A DNA stretch of 64,000 bases, taken from Micromonospora humi (GTDB taxonomy: Bacteria > Actinomycetota > Actinomycetes > Mycobacteriales > Micromonosporaceae). Made by a program: the position numbers and the translations under genes. Positions within the stretch are counted from its first letter, which is position 1. Each line of letters starts with the position of its first letter. Below the pieces are notes generated by a model, which saw nothing but the letters and a program-made list of their open reading frames with translations, had not been told where the DNA came from and searched no databases. Below, piece after piece: positions 41,718 through 50,395 of this stretch. The DNA is taken from positions 1 through 64,000 of the forward strand of contig NZ_FMDM01000011.1 of NCBI RefSeq assembly GCF_900090105.1, given 5' to 3'.

Positions 41718-41739
41718 GGCCCCGGCGTATGCCAGGGCC
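41718..41739 (-). terminator. Attenuator-like hairpin in the infC leader
   Basis: Reverse strand: nine-pair stem (GGCCCTGGC with GCCGGGGCC, one G-T pair) around an ATAC loop, followed by TTCTGCTTTCC. It lies 77 nt before the infC start, inside the likely leader. IF-3/L20 operons are often controlled in the leader; which ligand acts here is not visible. Confidence 0.5.
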
Positions 41740-41904
41740 CACTCGACCGGTCGGCACGATCACAGGATCGCGCATCCGGGATCGGGACGTGCCCGAAACC
41801 GGGGACCGGACCCGGACGCCTCGACGGCGACTCGGGTGGGAGCGGGCGCTCCGCTTCACGACCGCCCGCTCGTCAGGGACGGGGGCAGTCTGGTCGACTC
41901 CGCA

Positions 41905-41934
41905 ACACTACACCCTCGGCCCAGGCCGGCCCAA
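41905..41934 (-). promoter_or_regulatory. Candidate infC operon promoter
   Basis: Reverse strand: -35 TTGGGC (41934-41929), 18-bp spacer, -10 TAGTGT (41910-41905). The start near 41898 would leave a leader of about 257 nt containing the hairpin at 41718-41739. The rest of 41642-41948 shows no other feature. Confidence 0.5.
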
Positions 41935-41948
41935 ACCGGGCCCGCAGG

Positions 41949-42422
41949 TCAGCGGGGCGTCGGCTGGCCGGCGGCGAGCGCGGCCAGGTGCGCCTGGTGC
42001 AGGCGACGCAGCGCGCGGACCGCCTCGACCGCGCTCTCCTTGTCGGCCGCCTGCAACGCCACCATCGGCAGCAGGTCGTCGTCGTGCAGCTCCAGGCTGG
42101 CCCACGGCGCGCCACGGTCGAACCGGACCCCGCGGATCACCTCCCAGGGCAGCTCGTAGGAGCCGATCACGTTGCGCACCCGCACGCCCTTGGCGTCGGC
42201 GACCACCCGGGGGCGGGTGAACAGCAGGAACCCGAGCGCGCCGAAGACGCCGAGCCCGACCATGGCGAACTGGTCACCGCGTTGGAACGAGCCGTAGCCG
42301 TCGCCGGTGGCGCCGGTCAGCGACGTCGCGACGAGACTGAAGACCACCACCAGCGCGATCGCCGACGCCCAGCAGACCACCCGGATGCGGCGGGGCCGCA
42401 CGGTCACCACGGAATCGCTCAC
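41949..42422 (-). CDS. PH-domain membrane protein
   Basis: 157 residues. Two N-terminal membrane helices (VVCWASAIALVVVFSLVA; FAMVGLGVFGALGFLLF) and a bacterial PH-like domain (RVVADAKGVRVRNVIGSYELPWEVIRGVRF). This family commonly neighbours rib/his genes in actinobacteria; function unknown. GTG 42422 overlaps the stop of the transporter gene (GTGA). Confidence 0.82.
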   Translation of the reverse strand: MSDSVVTVRPRRIRVVCWASAIALVVVFSLVATSLTGATGDGYGSFQRGDQFAMVGLGVFGALGFLLFTRPRVVADAKGVRVRNVIGSYELPWEVIRGVRFDRGAPWASLELHDDDLLPMVALQAADKESAVEAVRALRRLHQAHLAALAAGQPTPR

Positions 42423-43381
42423 CCGACCAGTCTGCCATCCGGGTCGCGCTCGCGTTCCACCGCCACACGGGCCGGTGCCCGCCGTCGGACCCCGGCCACC
42501 AGCACCGCCAGCAGCGTCAGCACGGCGCCGGCCAGCACCGGCAACCGGACGCCGGGACCGCCGGGCAGCGCCAGGTCCAGCAGCAGCGCGCCGCCGAGCT
42601 GCCCGGCCACCAGCGCCAGGCCGGTCCGCAGCACCCCGGCGGCGCGTACGCCGACCAGCAGGGCGAGCACGATGCCGACGCCGAACACGCCGCCGACGTA
42701 GAGCCACCACTGGGTGGGCCAGCGCGGCTGGTCGGCCAGCGAGCCGGCCGCCACCGCCACCGCGCCGATCACCGTCGTGCTGACCACGAAGTTCACCGCG
42801 AGGCCGGCGGCCGGCCCGATCCCGGCCGCCACCCGACCGTTGAGCGCGGACTGGAGCGAGACCGCCAACCCGCCGACCACCGAGAGCAGCACCAGCCCGA
42901 CCGCCAGCTCGCCGACCGGCCGACCGAGCTGCGCGAGGGCGACCGCGCCGACGCCGAGCAGCGCCCCGGCCACCCGGGGCACGGTGAGCGGCAGCCGGCC
43001 GCCGGCGGCCAGCCCGCCCCGGTCGACGGCCAGGCCGCCGAGGCTGCCGCCGGCCACCTGGGCGATGGTGAACACCGCCACCCCGAGCACCGGCACCACC
43101 ACCGGCGCGGTCAGCACGATCACCGCGCCGCCGAGCCCGCCCAGGTAGGACCACCAGGGCAGGCCGGCGCGGCGCAGCCCGGCCAGCCCGGCCCGCATGG
43201 ACGGCACCACGGCCAGCCCGGCCAGCACGATCAGGCAGCCGCCCAGGTTGTTGACCACCGCACCGAGCACCGGATCACCGGTCCGCTCCCCCAACTCGGC
43301 GTTGACCACGCCCTGGGCGGCCGAGGCCACGCCGCCCAGGACGACGACGGCCAGCGCGGCCGGGAGCGGCAGCGGCCTCAC
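42419..43381 (-). CDS. YdcZ/EamA-type small-molecule transporter
   Basis: 320 residues with about ten hydrophobic helices in two similar halves (GVASAAQGVVNAELGERTGDPVLGAVVNNLGG and GGLAVSLQSALNGRVAAGIGPAAGLAVNFVVS), the pattern of YdcZ (DUF606) carriers in the drug/metabolite superfamily. Substrate unknown. GTG 43381 overlaps the hisG stop; its stop overlaps the PH-domain gene, so all three are coupled. Confidence 0.82.
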   Translation of the reverse strand: MRPLPLPAALAVVVLGGVASAAQGVVNAELGERTGDPVLGAVVNNLGGCLIVLAGLAVVPSMRAGLAGLRRAGLPWWSYLGGLGGAVIVLTAPVVVPVLGVAVFTIAQVAGGSLGGLAVDRGGLAAGGRLPLTVPRVAGALLGVGAVALAQLGRPVGELAVGLVLLSVVGGLAVSLQSALNGRVAAGIGPAAGLAVNFVVSTTVIGAVAVAAGSLADQPRWPTQWWLYVGGVFGVGIVLALLVGVRAAGVLRTGLALVAGQLGGALLLDLALPGGPGVRLPVLAGAVLTLLAVLVAGVRRRAPARVAVERERDPDGRLVG

Positions 43382-44223
43382 AGCCGGCAGGCGTGGATGT
43401 TGGTGACCAGGATCGCCCGGGCGCCCAGCTCGTACAGCTCGTCCATGATCCGGTGCACGTCGTCGCGGAGCACCATGGCCTGCACCGCGACCCAACCCTC
43501 CCGGTGCAGCGGCGACACCGTCGGCGACTCGATGCCCGGGGTGAGCGAGCTGGCCCGGTCGAGCAGCCCGGCCGGCACGTCGTAGGCGAGCATCACGTAG
43601 CGGCGGGCCACCAGCACGCCGTGCAGCCGGCGTTCGAGCTGGCCCTGCTGGGCGCCGGCCGGCGCACCGGAGCGGCGGACCAGCACCGCCGAGGAGCGCA
43701 GCAGCGGCTCGCCGAAGACCACCAGGCCGGCCTGGCGCAGCGTGGCGCCGGTCTCCACCACGTCGGCGACCACGTCGGCCACGCCGAGGCGGATGGCGTT
43801 CTCCACCGCGCCGTCGAGCCGGATCACCTCGGCCTTGACGTCCAGCTCGGCCAGGTGGCGTTCGACCAGACCCGGGTACGCGGTGGCGATCCGGTGCCCG
43901 CCCAGCTCCCGTACGTCGTCCACGTCCTGCGGGCGGGCGGCGAACCGGAAGGTGGCCCGCGCGAAGGCGAGGTCCACCACCTCCTCCGCCGGCGCGCCGG
44001 AGTCGATCAGCAGGTCCCGCCCGGTGATGCCGACGTCCAGGTCACCGGAGCCGACGTAGGTGGCGATGTCCTTGGGACGCAGGTAGAAGAACTCGATGTC
44101 GTTGGGCTCGTCCCGGCAGACCAGGTCCTTCGGGTCGGTGCGCTGGCGGTAGCCCGCCTCGCGCAGCATCTGGGCGGCCTTCTCGGCCAGGGCGCCCTTG
44201 TTGGGTACGGCGACACGCAGCAT
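43378..44223 (-). CDS. hisG: ATP phosphoribosyltransferase
   Basis: 281 residues, long (HisZ-independent) form with a C-terminal regulatory ACT-like domain. LRVAVPNKGALAEKA and the PRPP loop DVVADVVETGATLRQAGL are conserved. It commits ATP and PRPP to histidine synthesis and is usually feedback-inhibited by histidine through the C-terminus. GGAG lies 7 nt before the ATG. hisE is 43 nt upstream. Confidence 0.95.
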   Translation of the reverse strand: MLRVAVPNKGALAEKAAQMLREAGYRQRTDPKDLVCRDEPNDIEFFYLRPKDIATYVGSGDLDVGITGRDLLIDSGAPAEEVVDLAFARATFRFAARPQDVDDVRELGGHRIATAYPGLVERHLAELDVKAEVIRLDGAVENAIRLGVADVVADVVETGATLRQAGLVVFGEPLLRSSAVLVRRSGAPAGAQQGQLERRLHGVLVARRYVMLAYDVPAGLLDRASSLTPGIESPTVSPLHREGWVAVQAMVLRDDVHRIMDELYELGARAILVTNIHACRL

Positions 44224-44266
44224 GGGAGTGCTCCTTCGTTCGATCGGATGATCAGCGGACGGGCAC

Positions 44267-44530
44267 TCACAGATGTCGGTAGACGTCCTTCAGCTCGAGA
44301 CCGGTGGCCAGCATCAGCACCTGCGCCTGGTAGAGCAGCTGGGAGATCTCCTCCGCGGCCCGCTCCGGACCCTCGTGCTCGGCCGCCATCCACGACTCGG
44401 CCGCCTCCTCGACGACCTTCTTGCCGATGAAGTGCACGCCCTTGGCGAGCGCGTCGACGGTGCCCGAGCCCGGGGTGCCGGCGGCGGCCTTGGCCTGCAG
44501 CTCGGCGAACAACTCCTCGAACGTCTTCAC
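44267..44530 (-). CDS. hisE: Phosphoribosyl-ATP pyrophosphatase
   Basis: 87 residues, a stand-alone HisE with the all-helical MazG-like fold; the metal-binding KKVVEEAAESWMAA and EEISQLLYQAQVLM segments are visible. It performs step 2 of histidine synthesis. The GTG start is preceded by GGAAG. It forms an operon with hisG. Confidence 0.94.
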   Translation of the reverse strand: MKTFEELFAELQAKAAAGTPGSGTVDALAKGVHFIGKKVVEEAAESWMAAEHEGPERAAEEISQLLYQAQVLMLATGLELKDVYRHL

Positions 44531-44875
44531 GGAAGGCGATTCTTCCAGCCGTCCCCGGTGAGCACACCGACCGGGTCCACCCGCGTCGCCTGGCTCTCAC
44601 TCCGGCCGCTCGCCCGCCCGGTCCCGAGCTGCTGGCGGCTGGCGGCTGGCGGCACTACGGCCGGGCCGGGCCCAGGTCCGCCCCCCCGCCCGGCGACTCA
44701 TCCACGCCATCAAGTTCGTAGCCGTGCGGCACCCCCCGGGCTTCCGCGGACCGCCGTCTGGCCGCGACCAGACGGCCGGAACGACGTGGCGCTGCGCCGG
44801 ACCCTGGCCGGCCGCCAGGCGGTACAGGCGAGCCGGGCGGCACAGGCCGGGCAGGCGCGCCGGGCGGTACGGCCG
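44531..44875. other. Gene-free gap between hisE and ribH with short tandem repeats
   Basis: 345 bp. It holds a 7-bp tandem repeat GCTGGCG x3 (44631-44651) and, at 44818-44875, imperfect repeats of GGGCGGYAC. ORFs crossing it show no family features. It must contain the hisE promoter on the reverse strand, but no clear -35/-10 pair was found. Confidence 0.5.
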
Positions 44876-45373
44876 TCAGGCGAAGCCCACCCGGTGGGCG
44901 CTGGCGGCGTCGAGGCCGCGGATCGCCAGCGCGGCCTCCAGCGCCGCCACGGTGGCCGCCCAGCCCTTGTCCTCGGCCGAGCCGGGCAGCCCGGCCCGGT
45001 CCCGGGCCTGCTCGATGGTGTCCACCGTGAGCACGCCGTGCGCCACCGGCTTGCCCTCGTCCAGCGCCACCCGGGTCAGCCCCTCGGTCACCGACTGGCA
45101 GACGTAGTCGAAGTGCGCGGTCGCGCCGCGCACCACGACGCCGAGCGCGACCACCACGTCGAAGCGCCGGGCCATCGCCTGGGCCACCACCGGCAGCTCC
45201 ACCGAGCCGGCCACCCGGGCCACCACGGCGCGCGCGCCGCACGCCTCGGCCGCCGCCCGCGCCCGCTCGGCCATGTGGTCGGTCAGCTCGCCGTGCCAGC
45301 GCGCCGCCACCACGCCGACGGTCAGCCCGGCGGCGTCCACCGCGGGCGCGCCCGGCTCCCCGAAACCCGCCAT
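44876..45373 (-). CDS. ribH: 6,7-dimethyl-8-ribityllumazine synthase
   Basis: 165 residues. VVAARWHGELTDHMAERA, GSVELPVVAQAMAR and GVVVRGATAHFDYVCQS (active-site histidine-containing loop) are conserved. It condenses the pyrimidine intermediate with DHBP. Last gene of the rib operon, 4 bp after ribBA. Confidence 0.96.
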   Translation of the reverse strand: MAGFGEPGAPAVDAAGLTVGVVAARWHGELTDHMAERARAAAEACGARAVVARVAGSVELPVVAQAMARRFDVVVALGVVVRGATAHFDYVCQSVTEGLTRVALDEGKPVAHGVLTVDTIEQARDRAGLPGSAEDKGWAATVAALEAALAIRGLDAASAHRVGFA

Positions 45374-45377
45374 CGTC

Positions 45378-46661
45378 CTACGCTCCGATCTCGTCACCGG
45401 CCACCGGACGCCCCATCGGCGCCTCGGTCACCTCGCCTGCCCCGCCCGCCTCGTCCAGCCCGTCCAGGAGGTGGCCCATCCGGTCCCGCTTGGTGCGCAG
45501 GTAGCGCACGTTCTCCGGATTGGACCGCACCGGCAGCCCCTCCCGGCCGGTCACGGTGAGGCCGTACCCCTCCAAGCCGGCCCGCTTGGCCGGGTTGTTG
45601 GTCAGCAGCCGCATCGAGCGGACGCCGAGGTCGTACAGGATCTGCGCGCCGGTGCCGTAGTCGCGCGCGTCGGCCGGCAGCCCCAGGTCGAGGTTCGCGT
45701 CCACGGTGTCGCGCCCCTGGTCCTGCAACTGGTACGCCTGCAGCTTGTGCAGCAGGCCGATGCCGCGGCCCTCGTGCCCGCGCACGTAGAGCACCACGCC
45801 GCGCCCCTCCTCGGCGACCCGGGCCAGCGCGGCCTGCAACTGCGGGCCGCAGTCGCAGCGCAGCGAGCCGAAGACGTCCCCGGTGAGGCACTCGGAGTGC
45901 ACCCGGACCAGCACGTCCCGCCCGTCGCCGAGGTCACCGAAGACCAGCGCGACGTGCTCGGCCGGGTCGTGTGCCGCGCGGTAGCCGTACGCCCGGAACA
46001 CGCCGTACGGGGTGGGCATCCGCGCCTCGGCGGCCAGCTCGACCTGCTTCTCGGTGCGCCGCCGGTGCGCGATCAGGTCGGCGATGGTGACCAGCGTGAG
46101 GCCGTGCTCGGCGCAGAACTTCTCCAGGTCCGGCAGGCGCATCATGGTGCCGTCGTCGTTGACCAGCTCACAGAGCACGCCGGCCGGACGCAGGCCGGCC
46201 AGCCGGGTCAGGTCCACCGCCGCCTCGGTGTGCCCGGGCCGCCGCAGCACGCCGCCGGCGCGGGCGCGCAGCGGCACCACGTGCCCCGGGCGGGCCAGGT
46301 CGGTCGGGTCGGTGCCGGGGTCGGCGAGCAGCCGGATGGTGTGCGACCGGTCGGCGGCCGAGATGCCGGTGCCGACCCCCTCGCGGGCGTCCACGGTCAC
46401 CGTGTAGGCGGTGCCCCGCCGGTCCTGGTTGGTGTGGTGCATCGGCGGCAGGTCGAGCCGGTCGCACTCGGCCTCGGTCAGCGGCACGCAGACGTAGCCG
46501 GAGGTGTAGCGCACCATGAACGCGACCAGCTCCGGGGTGGCCAGCTCGGCCGCGAAGATCAGGTCGCCCTCGTTCTCCCGGTCCTCGTCGTCGACCACGA
46601 CCACGGGCCGCCCGGCGGCGATGTCCGCCACCGCCTGTTCGATCGAACCGAAGCTGGTCAT
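45378..46661 (-). CDS. ribBA: Bifunctional DHBP synthase / GTP cyclohydrolase II
   Basis: 427 residues. The N-terminal DHBP synthase half has DDEDRENEGDLIFAAE and RPGHVVPLRARAGGVLRRPGHTEA; the C-terminal GCH II half has zinc cysteines in SECLTGDVFGSLRCDCG and RGHEGRGIGLLHKL. It supplies both precursors of riboflavin. ATG 46661 has GGAGG 7 nt upstream and overlaps the pnuX stop. Confidence 0.97.
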   Translation of the reverse strand: MTSFGSIEQAVADIAAGRPVVVVDDEDRENEGDLIFAAELATPELVAFMVRYTSGYVCVPLTEAECDRLDLPPMHHTNQDRRGTAYTVTVDAREGVGTGISAADRSHTIRLLADPGTDPTDLARPGHVVPLRARAGGVLRRPGHTEAAVDLTRLAGLRPAGVLCELVNDDGTMMRLPDLEKFCAEHGLTLVTIADLIAHRRRTEKQVELAAEARMPTPYGVFRAYGYRAAHDPAEHVALVFGDLGDGRDVLVRVHSECLTGDVFGSLRCDCGPQLQAALARVAEEGRGVVLYVRGHEGRGIGLLHKLQAYQLQDQGRDTVDANLDLGLPADARDYGTGAQILYDLGVRSMRLLTNNPAKRAGLEGYGLTVTGREGLPVRSNPENVRYLRTKRDRMGHLLDGLDEAGGAGEVTEAPMGRPVAGDEIGA

Positions 46662-47356
46662 GCCACGACCTCCGAGTATGTCGGCGGAATCGGGGTGCGC
46701 GCGGCCGTGGCCGCCCGCGACGTGCGCCACCAGGTGTAGAAGCCGGCCGCGCAGAACGCGCCGTAGACCAGGTACATGGCGGCCGACGGGTAGAAGCCGC
46801 CGCGCAGCAGCAGCGGCACACCGACCGCGTCGACGGCGATCCAGACCAGCCAGAACTCCACCCAGCCGCGGGCCATGCCGTAGGTGGCGAGCAGGCTGCC
46901 GACCAGGATCCAGGCGTCCGGCAGCGGACCCCACGAGCCCAGCGCGGCCAGCACCGGGTACGCGGCGGCGGTGCCCACCGCCGCCACGACGAGCAGGCCC
47001 AGCCGCTCCCGCCAGGTGGCCCAGCGCGGCACCACGGCCGGCTCCGCGCCGCCACCCGAGCGGCGGTTGCGCGACCAGCGCCACCAGCCGTAGACGCTCA
47101 CCGCGAAGAAGAACACCTGCCGGCCGGCCTGGCCGTAGAGGTCGTGCGCCTGCGGGGTGGCGAAGACGCCGCCGAGGAACACGGTGAACAGCAGCCCGTT
47201 GCCGATCATGCCGACCGGCCAGGCCCACACCACCCGCCGCAACCCGAGCAGCGCCGACGCCAGCCCGAAGACGTTGCCGACGATCTCCCGGACCAGCACC
47301 GGCGAGCCGGCGACGTGCACCTGGGCGTCGAGCAGCCAGCCGAGCGGGCCGGTCAC
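46658..47356 (-). CDS. PnuC-family vitamin transporter (PnuX-like riboflavin)
   Basis: 232 residues with about seven membrane helices and the PnuC pattern (WPVGMIGNGLLFTVFLGG; QVFFFAVSVYGWWRW; WIAVDAVGVPLLL). PnuC proteins usually import nicotinamide riboside, but inside an FMN-riboswitch-controlled rib operon this one is more likely a riboflavin carrier of the PnuX type known from corynebacteria. GTG start overlaps the ribE stop. Confidence 0.85.
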   Translation of the reverse strand: MTGPLGWLLDAQVHVAGSPVLVREIVGNVFGLASALLGLRRVVWAWPVGMIGNGLLFTVFLGGVFATPQAHDLYGQAGRQVFFFAVSVYGWWRWSRNRRSGGGAEPAVVPRWATWRERLGLLVVAAVGTAAAYPVLAALGSWGPLPDAWILVGSLLATYGMARGWVEFWLVWIAVDAVGVPLLLRGGFYPSAAMYLVYGAFCAAGFYTWWRTSRAATAARTPIPPTYSEVVA

Positions 47357-47949
47357 CGGGCACCGCCCATCAGGCGCTCGACGTACTTGGCGAGCACGTC
47401 CACCTCCAGGTTGACCGGGTCGCCGACCTGCTTGCCGCCGAGCACGGTGAGCGTGAGCGTGGTGGGGATGAGCCCGACCGAGAACCAGTCGTCACCCACC
47501 TCCGCGACGGTCAGCGACACCCCGTCGACGGTGATCGAGCCCTTCTCCACCACGTAGCGGGACAGCCCGGCCGGCAGCCGGAACCGGACCGTCTCCCACT
47601 GGGCCGCCGGTTCCCGGGCGGCGACCTCGCCGACCCCGTCGACGTGCCCCTGCACCAGGTGCCCGCCGAGCCGGCTGTTCAGCGCGGCGGCCCGCTCCAG
47701 GTTGACCGGGTCGCCGGGGCGCAGCGCCCCGAGCGCGGTGCGGCGCAGCGTCTCGCCCATCACGTCGGCGGTGAAGACGCCCCCGTCGACGTCGACCACG
47801 GTCAGGCAGACCCCGTTGACCGCGATGGAGTCGCCGTGCCGGGCGTCCGAGGTGACCAGCGGGCCACGGATGGCGACCAGTGCCGAGTCGCCTCCGGTCT
47901 CGGTGCTCCGGACGATCTCGCCCAGCTCCTCGACGATGCCGGTGAACAT
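47353..47949 (-). CDS. ribE: Riboflavin synthase, alpha subunit
   Basis: 198 residues made of two similar beta barrels: MFTGIVEELG...GVCLTV and GHVDGVGEV...GVSLTV. It dismutates two lumazines into riboflavin. GGAGG lies 7 nt before ATG 47949, overlapping the ribD stop region. Confidence 0.96.
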   Translation of the reverse strand: MFTGIVEELGEIVRSTETGGDSALVAIRGPLVTSDARHGDSIAVNGVCLTVVDVDGGVFTADVMGETLRRTALGALRPGDPVNLERAAALNSRLGGHLVQGHVDGVGEVAAREPAAQWETVRFRLPAGLSRYVVEKGSITVDGVSLTVAEVGDDWFSVGLIPTTLTLTVLGGKQVGDPVNLEVDVLAKYVERLMGGAR

Positions 47950-47951
47950 GT

Positions 47952-49013
47952 TCAGGCCTCCCTCTTCCGGGGCAGCGCGGTGATCCGCAGGTCGGGACCG
48001 ACCGGCGTAACGTCGGTGATCTCCAGGTCGATGGCGTCGGCGATGGTCGTCACGCCGGCGTCGAGCAGCGCGGTGGGGCCGGCGCCGAGCAGCTTCGGCG
48101 CGACGTAGCCGACGATCCGGTCGACCAGGCCGGCGGCGAGGAACGCGCCGGCCAGCGTGGGGCCGCCCTCCAGCAGCGCGGCCCGCACGCCGCGGTGGTG
48201 CAGCTCGGCGAGCAGCGCCGCCAGGTCGACCCGGCCGTCCGGGCCGGCGCCGACCTCCGCGGCGGTGGCCACCCAGGTGCGCGCGGCGCCGTCGCGGACC
48301 CGGGCGTCGAGGGGGGTACGCCCCGAGCTGTCCACCACCACCCGCAGCGGCTGCCGGATGGCGAGCGTGCCGTCGCGCAGGTTGCGGGCGGTGAGCCGGG
48401 GGTCGTCGGCGAGCACGGTGCCCACCCCGGCGAGCACCGCGTCGACCGTGCCGCGCAGCGCGTGCACGTCGGTCCGGGCCGCCTCCGAGGTGATCCACAT
48501 GCTGGTGCCGTCGGCGGCGGCCGACCGCCCGTCGAGCGTGGCCGCGTACTTCCAGATCAGGTAGGGCCAGCCCCGGCGCATCGAGGTGAGCCAGGCGATG
48601 TTGCCCGCCTCGGCCTCCGCGCCGCGTACCCCGAGGGTGACCTGGACCCCGGCGGCGCGCAGCGTGGCCGCGCCGCCGGAGGCCACCGGATTGGGGTCGG
48701 GCACGGCGACCACCACGCGGGCCACGCCGGCGGCGATCAACGCGTGGCTGCAGGGGCCGGTGCGACCGGTGTGGTCGCAGGGCTCCAGGGTGACCACCGC
48801 GGTGCCGCCACGGGCGCGCGTGCCGGCCTGCGCCAGTGCGACGATCTCCGCGTGCGGCCCGCCGGCGTACGCGTGGAAGCCCTCGCCGACGACCTCGCCG
48901 TCGGCGTCGAGCAGCAGGCAGCCGACGACCGGGTTGGGGCTGGTGGCGCCGAGGCCGCGCGCGGCCAGCTCGACGGCGCGACGCATCGCCTCGTCGACGG
49001 AGACGCTCGCCAT
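47952..49013 (-). CDS. ribD: Bifunctional pyrimidine deaminase/reductase
   Basis: 353 residues. The N-terminal deaminase has zinc ligands HAE (GGPHAEIVAL) and PCDHTGRTGPC; the C-terminal reductase has KYAATLDGRSAAADG and LLEGGPTLAGAFL. First gene of the rib operon, 170 nt downstream of the FMN riboswitch. Confidence 0.96.
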   Translation of the reverse strand: MASVSVDEAMRRAVELAARGLGATSPNPVVGCLLLDADGEVVGEGFHAYAGGPHAEIVALAQAGTRARGGTAVVTLEPCDHTGRTGPCSHALIAAGVARVVVAVPDPNPVASGGAATLRAAGVQVTLGVRGAEAEAGNIAWLTSMRRGWPYLIWKYAATLDGRSAAADGTSMWITSEAARTDVHALRGTVDAVLAGVGTVLADDPRLTARNLRDGTLAIRQPLRVVVDSSGRTPLDARVRDGAARTWVATAAEVGAGPDGRVDLAALLAELHHRGVRAALLEGGPTLAGAFLAAGLVDRIVGYVAPKLLGAGPTALLDAGVTTIADAIDLEITDVTPVGPDLRITALPRKREA

Positions 49014-49142
49014 GACCTGCCCTGCCCTCCCGCTCGCCGGTCACGCGCGGGCGGGGTGGGGAGCGGCGGCACGGTGGCCGCGGACACGCGGCGGCGGAGA
49101 ACCCGGGAACGGCATGGCCGGCCCCGAGGAGCCCACGCGGCG

Positions 49143-49158
49143 GCTGAGGGTGCTCAGC
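49143..49158 (-). other. Hairpin in the riboswitch expression platform
   Basis: GCTGAG/CTCAGC perfect 6-bp stem, 4-nt loop, between the FMN aptamer and ribD. Its role (antiterminator, terminator or sequestering element) cannot be decided by eye; there is no U-run after it. Confidence 0.35.
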
Positions 49159-49186
49159 GGCCGGCAGGGGCCTCCCCCGTTCCGCG

Positions 49187-49347
49187 CGCTGTCTCCCATC
49201 CGGACTTTCTGGGGGCGGACGAGCCGCACCCCAACCGTCGGCCCCGGATTCTCACCAGGTCCACCGCACGGCCGAAGCCGTCCGGGTCGCGGGCTTACCA
49301 CGGTCGGACCGTGGATCACCGCCGGTTCGGAATTTCACCGAGCCCCG
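49187..49347 (-). promoter_or_regulatory. FMN riboswitch (RFN element)
   Basis: Reverse strand begins GGCTCGGTGAAATTCCGAACCGGCGGT, continues GTGAGAATCCGGGGCCGACGGT and ends GAAAGTCCGGATGGGAGACAG, the conserved blocks of the RFN aptamer. It is placed directly upstream of ribD, so FMN should lower expression of ribD-E-pnuX-BA-H. The gap 49348-49437 upstream shows no clear promoter. Confidence 0.95.
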
Positions 49348-49437
49348 CCAGCGCGTGGTGGGTACCCCGGAAGTCTTACACGTTCCGCCGCGACGCGCGC
49401 CACAGAGGCGAGCTACCTCACAGGCGCGGACCCCGGA

Positions 49438-50394
49438 TCAGGTGACGCCGCGACGGCGGTCGACCGCCACGTACGAACCGGGTTGGCTCTTGGCGACCGT
49501 CTTCATCTCGGAGGCCACGGCGATGGCCTCCAGCGGGTCGGTGAACCGCTTGCCGCTGTCGGACAGCGACACGCCGATGGAGAGGGTGACCAGCGCGGCC
49601 CGGCGGATGTTGCCCCGCCGGTCCTTCAGCTCGACGAAGCCGCGCTCCCGGTCGATCAGGTCGTAGAGCGCGTCGGCGGCCTTCTCGAAGTCCTCCACCG
49701 CCCGGCTGGTCAGCGGCCGGACCTGGGTGGGTGCGCAGACGATGACGAAGTCGTCGCCGCCGACGTGGCCGAGGAAGGCCGGTGGCAGCCCGATCGACAC
49801 CACCGCCCGGTGCAGGCTGCGGGCCAGCGCCGAGATGAACTCGTCCCCGCGGACGAAGCCGTACCGGTCGTTGACGCTCTTGAACCGGTCGATGTCGACG
49901 TAGCCGACGGCGTAGTCGACGCCGCTGCGCACCCGGTCGGTGATCTCCCGCCGGATGCGGCTGTTGCCGGGCAGGCCGGTCAGCGGGGACACCTCCCGGA
50001 ACTCCTTGTTGCGGCGCAGCGTGGAGCTGACCCGGGCCACCAGCTCGGCGGTGTCGAACGGCTTGACCAGATAGTCGTCGGCACCCGCGCTGAGGCCGTT
50101 GACCTTGTCGGAGGTCATCCCCTTGGCGGTCAGCATGATCACCGGCAGCGCGGAGGTCATCGGGTCGGCGCGCAGCCGGCGGGTCAGCTCCAGGCCGTCG
50201 ACCCGGGGCATCATCAGGTCGACCACGGCCAGGTCCGGCCGTTGCCGCTCGATGACCTCCAGCGCCTCCTGGCCGTCGGCGGCGTGCAGCACCTCGAAGC
50301 CGTGCAGGCGCAGGTTGAACTCGACGAAGCGGGCGATGTCCTCGTCGTCGTCGACGACCAGGATGACGTCGGGTCGGTCGCCGGCCGGGTCCAT
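49438..50394 (-). CDS. Response regulator with GGDEF domain
   Basis: 318 residues. An N-terminal receiver domain (VVDDDEDIARF acidic pocket; phospho-Asp in VVDLMMPRVDG; KPF lysine) and a C-terminal GGDEF domain with VDIDRFKSVNDRYGFVRGDE. The active-site signature reads GGDDF, a conservative change from GGD/EEF, so cyclic-di-GMP synthesis is possible but not assured. No cognate kinase is adjacent. It starts 1 bp after the rpe stop. Confidence 0.9.
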   Translation of the reverse strand: MDPAGDRPDVILVVDDDEDIARFVEFNLRLHGFEVLHAADGQEALEVIERQRPDLAVVDLMMPRVDGLELTRRLRADPMTSALPVIMLTAKGMTSDKVNGLSAGADDYLVKPFDTAELVARVSSTLRRNKEFREVSPLTGLPGNSRIRREITDRVRSGVDYAVGYVDIDRFKSVNDRYGFVRGDEFISALARSLHRAVVSIGLPPAFLGHVGGDDFVIVCAPTQVRPLTSRAVEDFEKAADALYDLIDRERGFVELKDRRGNIRRAALVTLSIGVSLSDSGKRFTDPLEAIAVASEMKTVAKSQPGSYVAVDRRRGVT

Positions 50395-50395
50395 C

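Noticed and set aside
44655..45242. 195-codon ORF between hisE and ribH
   Set aside because: Mostly antisense-like frame of ribH with glycine/arginine runs; no motif.
49143..49158. Confident intrinsic terminator after the FMN aptamer
   Set aside because: The stem is short and lacks a U-run; control may be at translation, so it is listed only as a hairpin.
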